This document shows, one piece after another, positions 32,296 through 43,494 of a stretch of DNA of 60,000 nt (within the stretch, counting starts at the first letter, position 1; every line of letters begins with the position of its first letter). The notes under the pieces were generated by a model that saw nothing but the letters and a program-made list of their open reading frames with translations, did not search any database and was not told the origin of the DNA. Source of the stretch: Membranipora membranacea (Eukaryota > Bryozoa > Gymnolaemata > Cheilostomatida > Membraniporidae); NCBI GenBank assembly GCA_914767715.1, contig OU612074.1:23114062-23174061 (forward strand), in the 5' to 3' direction. Position numbers and translations under genes: made by a program.

Positions 32296-33051
32296 GTAAG
32301 TCTGAGTCAGAGTCTGAGACGATCTGGTTATCAATGATCACATTGTAAATAGTCGTATGTACGTAGTTTTGATTCTAAATTTTTGTGTCAGAATTAATTG
32401 AGAAGATAAACTCAGGCTAGAAGAATGCAATCTGAATACTTTACAGGATCTCAATTGAAACTGCTTTCAAGAACTATCTCCCATCAATCTATGTAAAAAA
32501 TTGCTAGGAATCTTCTCAGCTTTGAGCTGTCAAGCAAATAGTGAAATCACTATCAAACATCGATGAAAGTGCCCAGAATTTTTGATTTATTAGACCTATT
32601 CACTTATTATACCTGGTTACTTATTTAAAAAAACTCCCATGAATCCCTGTCATGCAGCAAAGTGTTGAGATAAGTGACTAGCATCTTAACAAATAGTCAT
32701 AGCCTAGTCAGCAAAAGAGTACTTGGGTGCGGATAGCTTTAACATATGTGGAGAAGACAAAACTCATTCTTGTCCAATTACCAGAAAACTTGTTAACCAT
32801 ATCTGAACCCATGTACCTGAGGATTGATGACGTGGATAGTTTTGTAGGGTTGTTTTAGGACAGGAATCAAGCTTATCTGCTTTTTTGGGAGAAGCCTATA
32901 AACTCAAGTGAAGTTTGCTTGTTGTTTGTTGTTAGTGTGTACCTTTATTATCTCATGATGAGACACCATTTGTGAGTTTTATCTTACCCCTTGATAATGG
33001 GGGATCACTGATTATTGAACTTTTTCACAGCTACAATTCTGAGCATCCCAT

Positions 33052-33293
33052 CCCATACCGCTTGTGTTCCCATTCACTAAAGTGGGCTAAAATCTTGAGA
33101 CTAAGAAATAACAGTGCCTTAGCCGTGAGGCGGTCGAATTCGGTGCCAAATTGCTCTCAGTTTGCAGGCAGCTCGGAGCACACCTTGGGCGTCAATTGAA
33201 GCCAGTAGTAGGTAGATTGCACCGGGATTCGAACCCAAGATCTCCAATGCTTTTGCATAAGAGGGCAGTGTCTCAAACCAACTGAGCTACCGT
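33052..33293 (-). mobile_element. tRNA-derived SINE (copy B intron)
   Basis: Paralogous counterpart of 4380-4602, with the B-box reverse complement at 33224-33236. Same family and same position, so it predates the A/B duplication. Confidence 0.75.
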
Positions 33294-33617
33294 TTAATCC
33301 TAGTAGGAATTCAATAAACTTCATAGCAATATCTGCTGGCTGAGATGAATGGTGTTAAAAGGTTTCAATGATACTCCAAAACTGTTTAGAATGATAGATT
33401 GGAAACATCACAAGATGTACTCACCACAGAAAATGAGACAATGATTCAATTCTGACAAGTAATTAATAAATTTTTGATCAATAACTGTTAAAATTAACGC
33501 CAACATTGCCTTAGATCAACAGATCTACAGTTATCCCCCTTGATAAGCGAGGAAATCCCCTAGACAAAGATCAAATGCAGTTAGTTAACTGAGTATTCTC
33601 TGTTATATAATATATAG

Positions 33618-33780
33618 CTAGAGTTTGACACAGATACATTCTTCCAAAACGATCTGAACTGGCTGAAGTGGAAACAGCTGAACGAATTATTACAAATAAC
33701 TGAGCCTGTAAAAAAAGATAGATGGCCGGCAGGTCCGGCGGATATCACTGCTTCTTATCACCCTGAGCTGAACACAATGG
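33618..33780 (+). CDS. copy B exon with altered NAxY motif
   Basis: Phase 0 to 1. As in copy A, the substrate-binding motif reads TASY (33747-33758) in place of NAxY. The only amino-acid change from A is His to Gln near the start; four other differences are silent. Confidence 0.92.
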
Positions 33781-34364
33781 GTGAGTCTGTCCAGGATTTA
33801 AATATCTCTGTTGCTGATCCAATAGGAAACACATTAAAAAAGAATCATTCATCTCTTTCGATTGGCTGGCGTGGGCCATTGACCCTAGCCGACCTGCGAT
33901 CGAATGATGGATAATGATATTTCCATGTATCCTAATACCTTCAAAAATGAAGTTGGCGACCTTCATTTCAGCTTATTTATTGCCCACTAGAGATTTATAG
34001 GCTGGAAGCAGCCTAGCTGTAACTGCTCTATATAATAATGGCACGGACAATTTTTGATGGCAGGAAACTGATTGCATATTATACTTCATTGATGATTCTT
34101 CTGTAAAATTCATCGAGTGTACCCAGTTATAGTGGTCATATTTAGAAATTAAAAGGTGCTTTGTTTTTGCATTATATGTGTTGGGACATAACTCCTATTC
34201 TGTGTAATCTTACTAATCTAATCTTCAGGGAATTCCAGGTTGAAACTGCATTGTGGGGATTTTGTTTACTTGCCAATTTATTTACCAAGTAAACTTGCAG
34301 AAGTCTGCTTGTGTTAGATCAGGACAAATTTGAAAATTTCAATAAGTATAATGTCAGATCTTTA

Positions 34365-35020
34365 TGAGGTTAGTATGATACTGTCTTGTGGCAGCATATC
34401 CGCAATATTTCTCAAAACTGCATATAATAAGTGAAATGTTAAGAATTCAATAAAGTGTGTTTCCAGGGTGGAACAACGTGCTGAATCCAAAATTAAGGGT
34501 GTACCCAGTTGTAGCAATCATTTCAGCGGCAGCGGGGCAGCGCGGCAGCATATCCTCATTTCTTCTAAAAATTGCTTTCAATGAGTGAAATATTAAGAGT
34601 TTAAATAAAAGGTGTTTCAAGGGTATAACAATATGCTGAATATAAAGAAATAAGGGTGTAACCTAGAACAAGTTTGATCCAATTGCCTGCATGCCTGTTG
34701 CTCCCGATCTACTGGTCACGCCGCGGCGTGACCAGTGGATCGGAAGCCACTCAGAATGCAGGCAAATAGACCCAGTCGTAGCAATCATGTCAGCGGAAGA
34801 TCGGCAGCGAGGCAGCATATCGCAATTTTTCTCACAATCGCTAATAATAAGTGAAATGTTACGAGTTTAAAAAACAAGGGTATGTCAAGGGTAGAAGAAC
34901 GTGCTGAATCCAAAATTGAGAGTGTATCCTGTTGTCGCAATCATGTCAGCGGCAATGCGGCAGCATACCTGCAATTTTCTTCACAATCGGTTAGGTAAGT
35001 GAAATGTTAATTGATTAATA
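34365..35020. repeat. degenerate ~150-bp tandem repeats inside the TIR element
   Basis: Three to four copies share GTGTACCCAGTTGTAGCAAT, TCAGCGGCAG, GCGGCAGCATAT and AAGTGAAATGTTA. The interval between the first two CTGAA starts (34481 and 34633) is 152 bases. The third copy is split by the hairpin at 34682-34766. Confidence 0.7.
34682..34766. repeat. ~85-bp foldback with a perfect 20-bp core
   Basis: The core GGTCACGCCGCGGCGTGACC is a perfect palindrome. The 40 bases 34704-34743 are palindromic with one mismatched pair. The arms continue outward to TTGCCTGCAT and ATGCAGGCAA. The surrounding DNA is AT-rich, so this GC-rich hairpin stands out. Confidence 0.95.
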
Positions 35021-36124
35021 TGGTCAGCAGGAAACACGACTATATGTATGATTTTAACAATATATTCTATCACATTATAAAAGGTGGTCAGCGACAGCAC
35101 TACATCTCAACGAGAACAAGACAAAAAGCAGCCTAGACATAAAACTGCTCAAAACGTGATAGCATGAGACAAATTTGATGTACGGAAAAAGTGTGTACCC
35201 AGTTGAAGAGGTCAGTCGCAGCACAACTGCATATCTCAAATATACACACTATCGATATGTTATTAGTGGGAAGTCAAGAGTTTGATGCAGTTGGCACAAG
35301 TCAAGACTATAGTCCTGGGCTCTACATTGTATATGTTTTATCATTGCATGAGGTGGTTGGTGAGAGACAGCGCTACCGCATATCCCCATATCATGTCATT
35401 AGCATGTTAGCAAAGAATGCGAAGCTGGCATATCTAAGTTTTTCAGACTCTGACAGTTGGGTTTCTTTCTGAAAGTGAGGCACTCATTGTACTCTTTGCT
35501 CATATGTTATGCAAAAGATATCACGCCGAAAAATGACATAAGAGGCAATTGAAACATCAAAAAATGTTGTTTGTAATTGCCCAAAGACATTGGTCTTAAG
35601 ACCATACAACATCATACTAGTCCCATAAAAAATTTGACAAAATGCAATTGAATTTTTTCAATTTGTGCTGGTCTGATAAGAGCAGACTTCTCTACAAGTT
35701 TACTTGGTGAATTAATTGCCATGTCAACAAAATCCCACAGTGCAATTTCAACCTGGAATTCCCTGATGATTAGATTAGTTAGATTACACAGAATAGAAGT
35801 TATTTAACCACACATATAATGCCCAAACACAACACCTTTTAATTTCTAAATATGACCACTACAACTGGGTACACCCAGTGAATTTTACAGAACATACATC
35901 AATGAAATATAAAACGTGATCAGTATCCTGCCATCAAATATTGTCCGTGCCATAACAACTTATGCTATAGCTGCTTCTGGCCTATTAGGGAAGAGACACG
36001 TTCAGAAGTGATTATAACACGGGCCTTTATATGAAATTAACGAATAGCTTTTCTTGTATGTGTTAGAAATTAATATTCCACTCTACTCAAACTTCTAAAC
36101 AGAGTTTTGATTATTTATTTTCAG

Positions 36125-36176
36125 TCTTACCTGCTGGTGCTCTTCAGCCTCCATTCTATCACAAGCAGCAACCGAT
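36125..36176 (+). CDS. copy B exon, [10 protein letters not shown]
   Basis: 52 bases, phase 1 to 2, the same protein as the copy A exon 5527-5578. The intron before it is 2344 bases against 420 in copy A, because of the inserted element at 33998-35984. Confidence 0.93.
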
Positions 36177-36348
36177 GTAAGTAAAATAAAAAAGAGAATA
36201 GAACCCTATCTTATTGTCATTTTCCTAAGCCTTTAGATGAAGCCTGTTTTTGATAAAGCTATAAGTTATACGACTTCATAAATCTTATAACAATAATATT
36301 GAGGAGTGTTGGCTAGATTTAATGGCTGTGATTGGCCTCTGATTGCAG

Positions 36349-36416
36349 GTCGCTGAATTACGGAGGAATGGGATCCTTCATCGGACACGCTATAACTCAC
36401 GGATTTGATAATACAG
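36349..36416 (+). CDS. copy B zinc-helix exon, HAITH
   Basis: Phase 2 to 1, reading [17 protein letters not shown]. The motif codons are at 36386-36400 and the Ala codon GCT is at 36389-36391, the same as in copy A. The first His codon is CAC here and CAT in A. Confidence 0.97.
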
Positions 36417-36760
36417 GTATGACAAACGTTTTCTCTTTTTTTTTTTTTTTTTATTATACACTTCATTAGCTGTACAGTGATTAATGCCAATAAGAACATG
36501 CATACATCGAGATTAAAAGTTTACTAATAAAGATGATTGCAATATTGCCAGTTCATGATATTTCCCCGTTTATATTTGTGAAGAAAAAACTCAAGGCATT
36601 AATTGAGCAACATGCCATTTGTCTCAGGGTTGTTTTGCTGTAAACTGTGCAGTAACTTCATCAATATACAAAAGAAAAAATATTTCTTCATCCTTACATT
36701 GCGTTGCATTTGCGCAAATTCATGATATCTGTGGCTCTCATTTTCCTTTCTTCACAAAAG

Positions 36761-36894
36761 GTAGATTGTATGACAAAGATGGAAATATCAGAGGACAGTT
36801 GTGGGATGACAAAACAGAAGCTTCGTTCACAGAGAAGACAGAGTGCATGATAAATCAATATTCCTCTTATGAAATAGAAGAAATATATCAAAAT
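36761..36894 (+). CDS. copy B exon, GRxxDxxGN segment
   Basis: Phase 1 to 0, reading [19 protein letters not shown] and then [12 protein letters not shown]. Three replacements from copy A. Confidence 0.92.
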
Positions 36895-37136
36895 GTGAGT
36901 TGTTTGACAGTTATGAACCTTGTCGTTGGAGAAAAGCTTAGGAAAGACAATTTTTAGGACAACTTTTAAATGTGGTAGTTGTAATAAACCAAAAACATTC
37001 CACAATTGGTTTCAATCCACAAGTCTTAACGAAAAAAATTTTTGCCACAAATATTTGGCGACATCTCATATCTGTTTGCTTAGCAATAATGTGAAGTGAA
37101 ATTTAAGCTAATGAAGAAATGATTTCTATCATACAG

Positions 37137-37301
37137 GTCAATGGTAAACACTCTTTGCCAGAAAATATCGCTGATAATGCAGCTATAAAGACAAGCTATG
37201 CGGCTTTCCTGAAACACGAAGAACAGAACGGGCCAGGACAACGCCTACCTGGGCTTATGCAATATAATTCTAAAGAATTGTTCTTTCTCAATTTTGCACA
37301 G
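37137..37301 (+). CDS. copy B exon with third zinc ligand
   Basis: Phase 0 to 0. [10 protein letters not shown] keeps the zinc-binding Glu and the Asp. Copy A Met-Thr-Ser is Lys-Thr-Ser here. Confidence 0.94.
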
Positions 37302-37560
37302 GTATGAGACAGAACAGCAAAAAGCTTTACATGTTTTTACCGCTCAAAATCACCACAAGTTTATACTTAATGTGTTAATAATGGCTGCCACCCAAATCTT
37401 GTAGAGAGTAAACACTGTCTTTGATTTTATTAAAATTAGATGACACATTCATGGTGAAATAGTCAAATACGATGGGCTGTATGTATTCTTTTATTGATCA
37501 GTTATTCACTTGTCCCATTGCTTAGTGCACCGAATAATGTCTATATCATACCTGTTTCAG

Positions 37561-37646
37561 ATGTATTGTCGAATTGACAGAGAGTCAGCCTTGAAGCATC
37601 ATGTAACCGGAGGTCGGTTTATGAATAAAGCTCCTGGTAAATGGAG
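37561..37646 (+). CDS. copy B exon, His711 position is Lys
   Basis: Phase 0 to 2, reading [20 protein letters not shown] and then MNKAPGKWR. The Lys (37627-37629) stands where neprilysin has the transition-state His and where copy A has Thr. Confidence 0.9.
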
Positions 37647-37794
37647 GTATGCTAACTAAATCTGACATTAGTTCGTGCTAGATAAATAACAAGTAGAGCC
37701 GATAACCCAACCATGTACGCCGGGTTACGTAGTTTGGCAATGGTCAGATCGAACGACCTTCTTGGATATGTGTGCATGATTTCAAGTATTTAAT

Positions 37795-37985
37795 ATGCAG
37801 GCGTGCTCATAATCACCATCAACCCGTCTTTCCCTTGGATGGTGAGATGAGGCCTACTATTCACTCCCAGGCTATTGGTGTTGTAGAAGACCTTGGTTTA
37901 AGCCCCACGGGTAGCTTTCAAGTGTTATTGTCCCAACACACTCTCCCCTCCAACCTTGGGTGGATTTTACTCACAAAAAAGTCAA
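37795..37985 (+). repeat. possible SINE-like repeat in the last intron of copy B
   Basis: Counterpart of 7190-7365 at the same intron position. The B-box-like part is slightly changed (GGTTTAAGCCCCA). Confidence 0.35.
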
Positions 37986-38207
37986 GTCAAAAAAGCAAGA
38001 TAGATATTTAACTGACCTTTAAAGTATGACAACTGAATATTCAGAGTATAATTGTCTCTTACAATAATTCATTGATCACCAACTTACCTCTTCTAAGAAT
38101 CAGACAACTCTTAATCAAGAGGCTGTGGCAAAATATCACTAACTATAATTAAAAATAAAACGAATCTAAGTATCGATGTCTATATATCATGCCTATTCCT
38201 TTTACAG

Positions 38208-38307
38208 AGTTATCGGACCCTTATCAAATAATGATGAGTTCTCCAAAGTATTCAGCTGCCCTGTCGGTTCTGTGATGAACCCAGTAGAGAAATGTACAGT
38301 TTGGTAG
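38208..38307 (+). CDS. copy B terminal exon and stop
   Basis: Phase 2 entry, the same protein as copy A, ending KCTVW then TAG at 38305-38307. Confidence 0.96.
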
Positions 38308-41300
38308 AACTTGCTACGACGTAATCAGTAAAAGCAGAAAATTATTATATCATAGATGAGCTTGAGTTATGATTCATCGGTCATCAACAGCAAAAAATAG
38401 CATAGCCGCAAGGAGTTACTATTTACAGGTCGTCGATAGCGGCTGTAGAAATATTATACCAATGCTGTTATCATCTGCAGTGATTATCGAGTATTAATTT
38501 TATTCCGTGTTAATTAATTCATATATACTCGAACAGGTAAATCCTTGATACTTATCTTGACAGGTATTTAAAAAAAAAAATTTTTTGCCTCATTCATATT
38601 CAGTAGGGTTTCCACCAGAAAGAGCATAGATCAATTATTGATCAGAAGATTAAACCTATAACAGTCACAAAATGTCATATGTGCATATGTGTTTTGTTTT
38701 AATTTTATTAGTGTTCTAAAGGTTTTGTTCATTCAAATGAAAAAAGTTCTTTTTGCCTCTCTGTCTTGAAATTTATTACAAGATACAAAGTGAATAGAGT
38801 GCACACAAACCCCGCCCCTGCCATCTAATTATCTAAATCAAAATCTTAATCATAACAAAAGAGTCAGGTTTGATGACACAAGCTTGTGAATCGTTCTATA
38901 GAGCTGTCCACTACTATCCAACAAGCGTATTCCATTCCACCGCTGCCACCCTACGCAATACAAATACAACACGCCAAAATTCCTACCATCAACATCACAA
39001 AACTTTGTATCAAGAAGCAATGAGTGCTGTGTCCAGGCCTTCTCAAGAGCAACCTCCACATCACCCCATCACACACACCTCTGGTCAACAATATAAAAGG
39101 ATAGACTTTGTATACAAATAGACAGCCATTAATTTTTCTCATTTGCTCAGAAATATCGGTAACTCTATGATCAGGGTGATAACTTATTATATTTACCCTT
39201 GGTTAGCATTACCAGGTGAACTTTGAGGTTCAAGGTCGAGGTTCGAAGGTCAAGATTCAAACATTTATCTTATTTGGAGATAAGGAATTGCGTGGGCTTG
39301 CTGTAAAAGATGCATCATATGAGAAGTATGCAAACCAACACCCAACAAAGGTGTCTAGCTATGAGCCAGAGTCTATTTGTGTTTTGTTAGGCCTTGTAGC
39401 AATATTCTCATCGCCGACTCAAACAGCCTGAGTGTAAGAGAGAGGGTAAGGTGTTGGCTTTTGGTCTCAATGCGCCTAATCTGTAGTTTATTTTATTCAT
39501 GATTTTATTCAATTCCTAATTGTACTCTTAACAAATTTTGGGCAACAGTAATGTATTGGTTTAAGAAAATCTGAAACAGTGCAGGTCAAAAACGACCCAA
39601 ATTCCAAAAAGCAGGAACAAATTAAAATTTGAGCCAAAATTATCGAGTATATTTTTATTTTGTGTTATCAGATTTTATTGGATGAAGGAAAGTTTTATTG
39701 CTTTGGTCTATATTTCTCACATTAACTAAGTAAGGCAGGTGCTGACAGCGTGTTCAAAAGTCTGACAGCTGATTCATTGTGAGGGTCGCTTGTGTTGTGT
39801 AAAACTCTACTAACATCCTAATTGATGTTGCCGTTGTATGCAAGTCCTCCAAGGATATTATTCCATTGAAGACATAGCCAGAAACACAATTTTTTTGCAT
39901 TGACCAATTGTCATTGAAGTTTTTTGGGCTATACAAAAAACTTCATTGAAATTGAAACCTCATCAATCAAAAATGTCCATATTTTATTGCAAGGTTCTAT
40001 AACACATGGACCACATGACAAATGGACCACCAGACAAATGTATGCATGTACTTAGAAAATGTATTATTACCAGCCCCGTTGATCCAAGAGTGTTCATTGC
40101 ATGTGACGCGACCAGACAAGGAGGAACATTGCATTCATAATCTCAGCATTTAGGTGAAAACACTCAAGGCAAACTCATCTTGATAAACAAGAAAGTTGAC
40201 AGCTAGAAAGAACTCATAGTGTGAAATGGACGGTTCACTGAGTTCATCCGCTGCAAAGTAAGTAAACTATTACCAGAGAACATTATATCGGATTGATTGT
40301 TATTATTATTCAAATACTCCTCACACAATCCGTCTGGCAACAATTGAGAATCAAATTGAAATTGTCGATAATCTCCCGAGTCTTGTCGTGTAAATGAATG
40401 AATTTTTTGCTCTCACATTATGCAATCAATGTTACTCAGAAAACGTATTTTGATTATGATTCCTATATTTTGTGGTGATGGTGAGGTGGTAAAACAGATT
40501 CTAATTAGGACCTTTGTGATTACTAGATCAGGACAATATCATTTCATGGTATTGTCCGGTCAAACCTTCGCCAACAAGCTTTGAGGCGGAATAATCGATC
40601 GGACCAAGGGAAGTTATCGATAATCTGAAATTGAAACTATTCAGTTTTCTGAAATAAACTTTCATATCCTATTGAAGTGATTCTTTGAAGAACAACAATA
40701 TTTTTTGAGTCAATGGTTTTCAGTAAATTTTGAGCTTGAGAATTGTGATAGATTCAGTAGCTCATGTAGAATGAGGGCAAAAGGAAATTTAAAACTGTGT
40801 TTATACTAAGCGTAATAGAAGATTGTTACGTCTTCTGTATCTATGTATTGACATTCGTGCACAATATGTATACCGCATCCTCTTAATGGAAAACGGATTG
40901 TTACTTTTATTTATCTAAAATCTGACTTTGAAAACGGACAGTCAGTCAACTTCGCGATGACGCAGGCAAAGTTCACAGGCTGACTGATTATTGTGTGATA
41001 TCGTAACACTGTCTGGTTATAGAAGATCACTATACTTATCATATACCAGCACTGCGTTTCATTCCCAGGAATTGTTGGACAATTCTCTACAATTCCAGAA
41101 TTGTTCGAAACTGACCATATATCATTACCCAACCAGCAACCATTATTGTGTAATTAACCCTACCTGCTAAATAAATTACATTCATTATTGCTATTGTATA
41201 GTCATTTGAAATTGAAAGCATTCCATTCGAATTGTCTGCTCAGAATTTTTGTAAACACAGAAAACTCTTAGTAATGAGTATGATGACCCGAGAAAATACT

Positions 41301-41853
41301 TAGGTTCAACTCTTCTGTGTTGTACCATACCCTACGTTATATTTTGTGCAATCTTTTATTATTGGCAGCAACTGCATAAATAGAATACATCAGTTAAACT
41401 ATGCTAGCAGAATTATCAGAAAACTGTGATACTAATAAAAATGTACAACATCGCTCACTAGTTGAGCGAGGAATTACTTTGTATCAATTGTCCTACATGC
41501 CTAAGTGGAGAGAACTGATATGTTAATGAGGCCATATTTTCCACAAAACCACTGACTACTCAAAATATGTTGACTGATTTATTTATTTATTGAGGTTTTC
41601 TAAAAGTTTACAATTATGCTAATTATGCTAAAAAAACTCAAACTTGGTGTCACAGCAAGTAGTATGAGTACTGATTATTGCCATAGTCTTAACTACGCTC
41701 ATTATGATTGTTGAGAGTGGATGGCTCTCAGCTATTTCTATTTGTTACCCAAAAATGCTCTGAGCATGGAGTTAGCTCTGAATGTTATGGTATGCGGGCT
41801 GAGGGAAGCAAAGGTAAATCAACTATTGTAAGCCTGGTATATATTCATTACCT
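38308..41853. other. B-C spacer, left part
   Basis: Counterpart of 7687-11800, without the LINE fragment of 8128-8726. No gene is seen. At 41045-41210 a ~165-bp sequence (ACTGCGTTTCATTCCC...) replaces the tRNA-like fragment of the A-B spacer; its inverted copy is at 48064-48230. Confidence 0.6.
41310..41525 (+). mobile_element. LINE RT C-terminal relic, B-C spacer copy
   Basis: Counterpart of 11270-11485, with additional frame breaks (an extra A near 41421). Nonfunctional. Confidence 0.45.
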
Positions 41854-41914
41854 GGTATATTTTCATTGGAGCTCCAGAAAAATTGACAATAAATCTGGGT
41901 AATTTTCACCCAAA

Positions 41915-42301
41915 ATGAACAAAGGCAAGAAGAGAAAACTCATTTTCAGTAATGATCCTGATGAGGATGATGCTGAGGATAATATCTTCACCTATTTGCT
42001 CAACAAGTTGAAGGCATTACAAAAGAAAATGGACTCTACTACCACTGATGAGTCTATCACCATAAAAGGTAATCCGGGAAACATCCAAATTGTCGTTGAC
42101 TGCAGCACAGCTGTTTTTGAGCTTGTCAGATCTATATTTCAAACATCAATTCAGGAGCAATATCTTTATGTAACTAGGAAAATGAATAAAGATAAGGACA
42201 AAAACACAACAGCCACCATATTCACCGTTAAAAACAAGAAGAAATCGGATAGACGCCTTAAACTGCAAACTTTTACCATACCACCTCTAGAATACTGGTG
42301 A
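41915..42301 (+). CDS. LINE ORF1, first part
   Basis: 128 codons from ATG, rich in Lys and Asp (MNKGKKRKLIFSNDPDEDDA). There is no zinc knuckle. It ends TGA at 42299-42301 while the next frame is already open from 42262. In this element class ORF1 binds the RNA. Whether the two pieces are joined by frameshifting or separated by a mutation cannot be told from one copy. Confidence 0.65.
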   Translation: MNKGKKRKLIFSNDPDEDDAEDNIFTYLLNKLKALQKKMDSTTTDESITIKGNPGNIQIVVDCSTAVFELVRSIFQTSIQEQYLYVTRKMNKDKDKNTTATIFTVKNKKKSDRRLKLQTFTIPPLEYW

Positions 42302-43494
42302 ATGCTATCAAAGATGTGGATGTGTTTATAAGTCACTACTCTAAGCTGGTAGGTGAATTACAGCCAGAAACAATTGCCAATTTAAACGAGAAAGTCCGTT
42401 CCTCATGCTCAAATGCAATGGAATCGCTGAAAAGTAAACAAACCAATGCCAACAGCAGCACAACTCAACAACAAAGCACACAAGGTGCTCTAGGGGGATC
42501 TACAGTCTCACTGCCAGAGTCTTCTCAGTGTTCCCTGTCTGAGACAATGGAGACTTCTGCTCCATTCGTCGACAGCGCTCCCAGTCATTCCAGGGACAGA
42601 GATTGTGGGGAGAGTCCCGGATGTGCGTCATGCAGAACTCTACATGGCGTGCTTTCTATTATGATGGAGAAGATGGACAGCATGCAGGAGAAGATGGACA
42701 GCATGCAGGTTAAATTAGATAAAATTACTAGGGCTTTTTCTGAGAGCCCTAGTACAAAGGAATGTCCATCAAATTCCAAAAATACCGTACAACAAACATA
42801 TCTTCCAACTCAAACTCTTAACACCACACAACAATGGTCATCAGTTGCAAGCAGCAGTAGACAACTCCACAGAAATATTCCTTCATCAACAACACATCAA
42901 AACACACCAACACCAAGTTCACCGGCAACTACATCCAACACACCAGATCACATGCCATCTATTACAAAAACAGCTCGTCCAAACAACTTCAAACCCAAGC
43001 ACTGCATCGTAATAAGTATCAACAAGTCATCAAAAACCTACCAAAACTATAATCAAGACAACATCAGACGTGAGATTAACCGTGAATTCGGCCCAACAAT
43101 CATAGAAAACATAACGACCTACAATATCAAGACAGAATCTCCAAAAATTATGCTGCACCTTCGCGATGAAAAGACAGTGACCAAGTTGATAAACACTTGG
43201 AATACATTACTATTTGAAAATTCGCAAGTAAGAAAGACAATCAATCCAGAATCAGCAAAAGTCAACACTGGTATGCTGAGAGGCATTCCTATCGATGCTG
43301 ATGATGAACTTGTAATAAAAGAGATATCACAGAATTTCCCCAACTCTTCAGCTATAAGGATTTACAAAGGGGAAAAGAAAATGCGCATCTTTAAAGTAAA
43401 GTTTGACACTCAGTACCAACACAACAAGGTCCTCTGTCAAGGTATGATTTTAGACTCACTTAAACTTAAATGCCATTTTGAAAAACTTCTATGA
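42298..43494 (+). CDS. LINE ORF1, second part (putative RNA-binding)
   Basis: 398 codons, open from 42262 in the -1 frame relative to the first part, with no ATG at the junction (GTG at 42298). A Ser/Thr/Gln-rich stretch is followed by a twofold EKMDSMQ heptad-like repeat (short coiled coil) and a C-terminal half resembling the RRM-plus-C-terminal arrangement of LINE ORF1 proteins (HCIVISINKSSKTYQNY ... MLRGIPIDADDE). It ends TGA, overlapping the ORF2 start (ATGA at 43491-43494). Confidence 0.7.
   Translation: MNAIKDVDVFISHYSKLVGELQPETIANLNEKVRSSCSNAMESLKSKQTNANSSTTQQQSTQGALGGSTVSLPESSQCSLSETMETSAPFVDSAPSHSRDRDCGESPGCASCRTLHGVLSIMMEKMDSMQEKMDSMQVKLDKITRAFSESPSTKECPSNSKNTVQQTYLPTQTLNTTQQWSSVASSSRQLHRNIPSSTTHQNTPTPSSPATTSNTPDHMPSITKTARPNNFKPKHCIVISINKSSKTYQNYNQDNIRREINREFGPTIIENITTYNIKTESPKIMLHLRDEKTVTKLINTWNTLLFENSQVRKTINPESAKVNTGMLRGIPIDADDELVIKEISQNFPNSSAIRIYKGEKKMRIFKVKFDTQYQHNKVLCQGMILDSLKLKCHFEKLL

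Larger units (their letters stand above)
33998..35984. mobile_element. ~2.0-kb element with ~350-bp terminal inverted repeats
   Basis: The ends read TAGGCTGGAAGCAGC and, reverse-complemented from the right, TAGGCCAGAAGCAGC. Homology between the arms runs about 350 bases (33998-34350 and 35640-35984), with shared blocks such as TGGCACGGACAAT and GGGAATTCCAGGTTGAAA. TTA flanks both sides (33995-33997, 35985-35987), and copy A has an uninterrupted TAGATATTTAGGG at this place. A 3-bp TTA duplication would fit PIF/Harbinger, but no transposase is encoded, so the class is open. Confidence 0.85.
23285..38307 (+). pseudogene. M13 neprilysin-like protein, copy B, full length, two in-frame TGA codons
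   Basis: Nineteen coding exons with consistent phases add up to about 747 codons, the size of neprilysin (750). The order is a start exon, a transmembrane exon, CLTAAC, DPCDDFYQYSCGGW, YKAC, LGGWP, LDQF, the W/F-rich middle, [41 protein letters not shown] and KCTVW. Ten family cysteines are retained, so the ectodomain fold is expected. HExxH is HAITH as in copy A. TGA occurs in the start exon (23306-23308) and in exon 5 (26785-26787). All other exons are open and well kept, which suggests recent decay, alternative splicing around the stops, or a sequencing or assembly error. Status as a pseudogene is likely, not proven. Confidence 0.7.
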
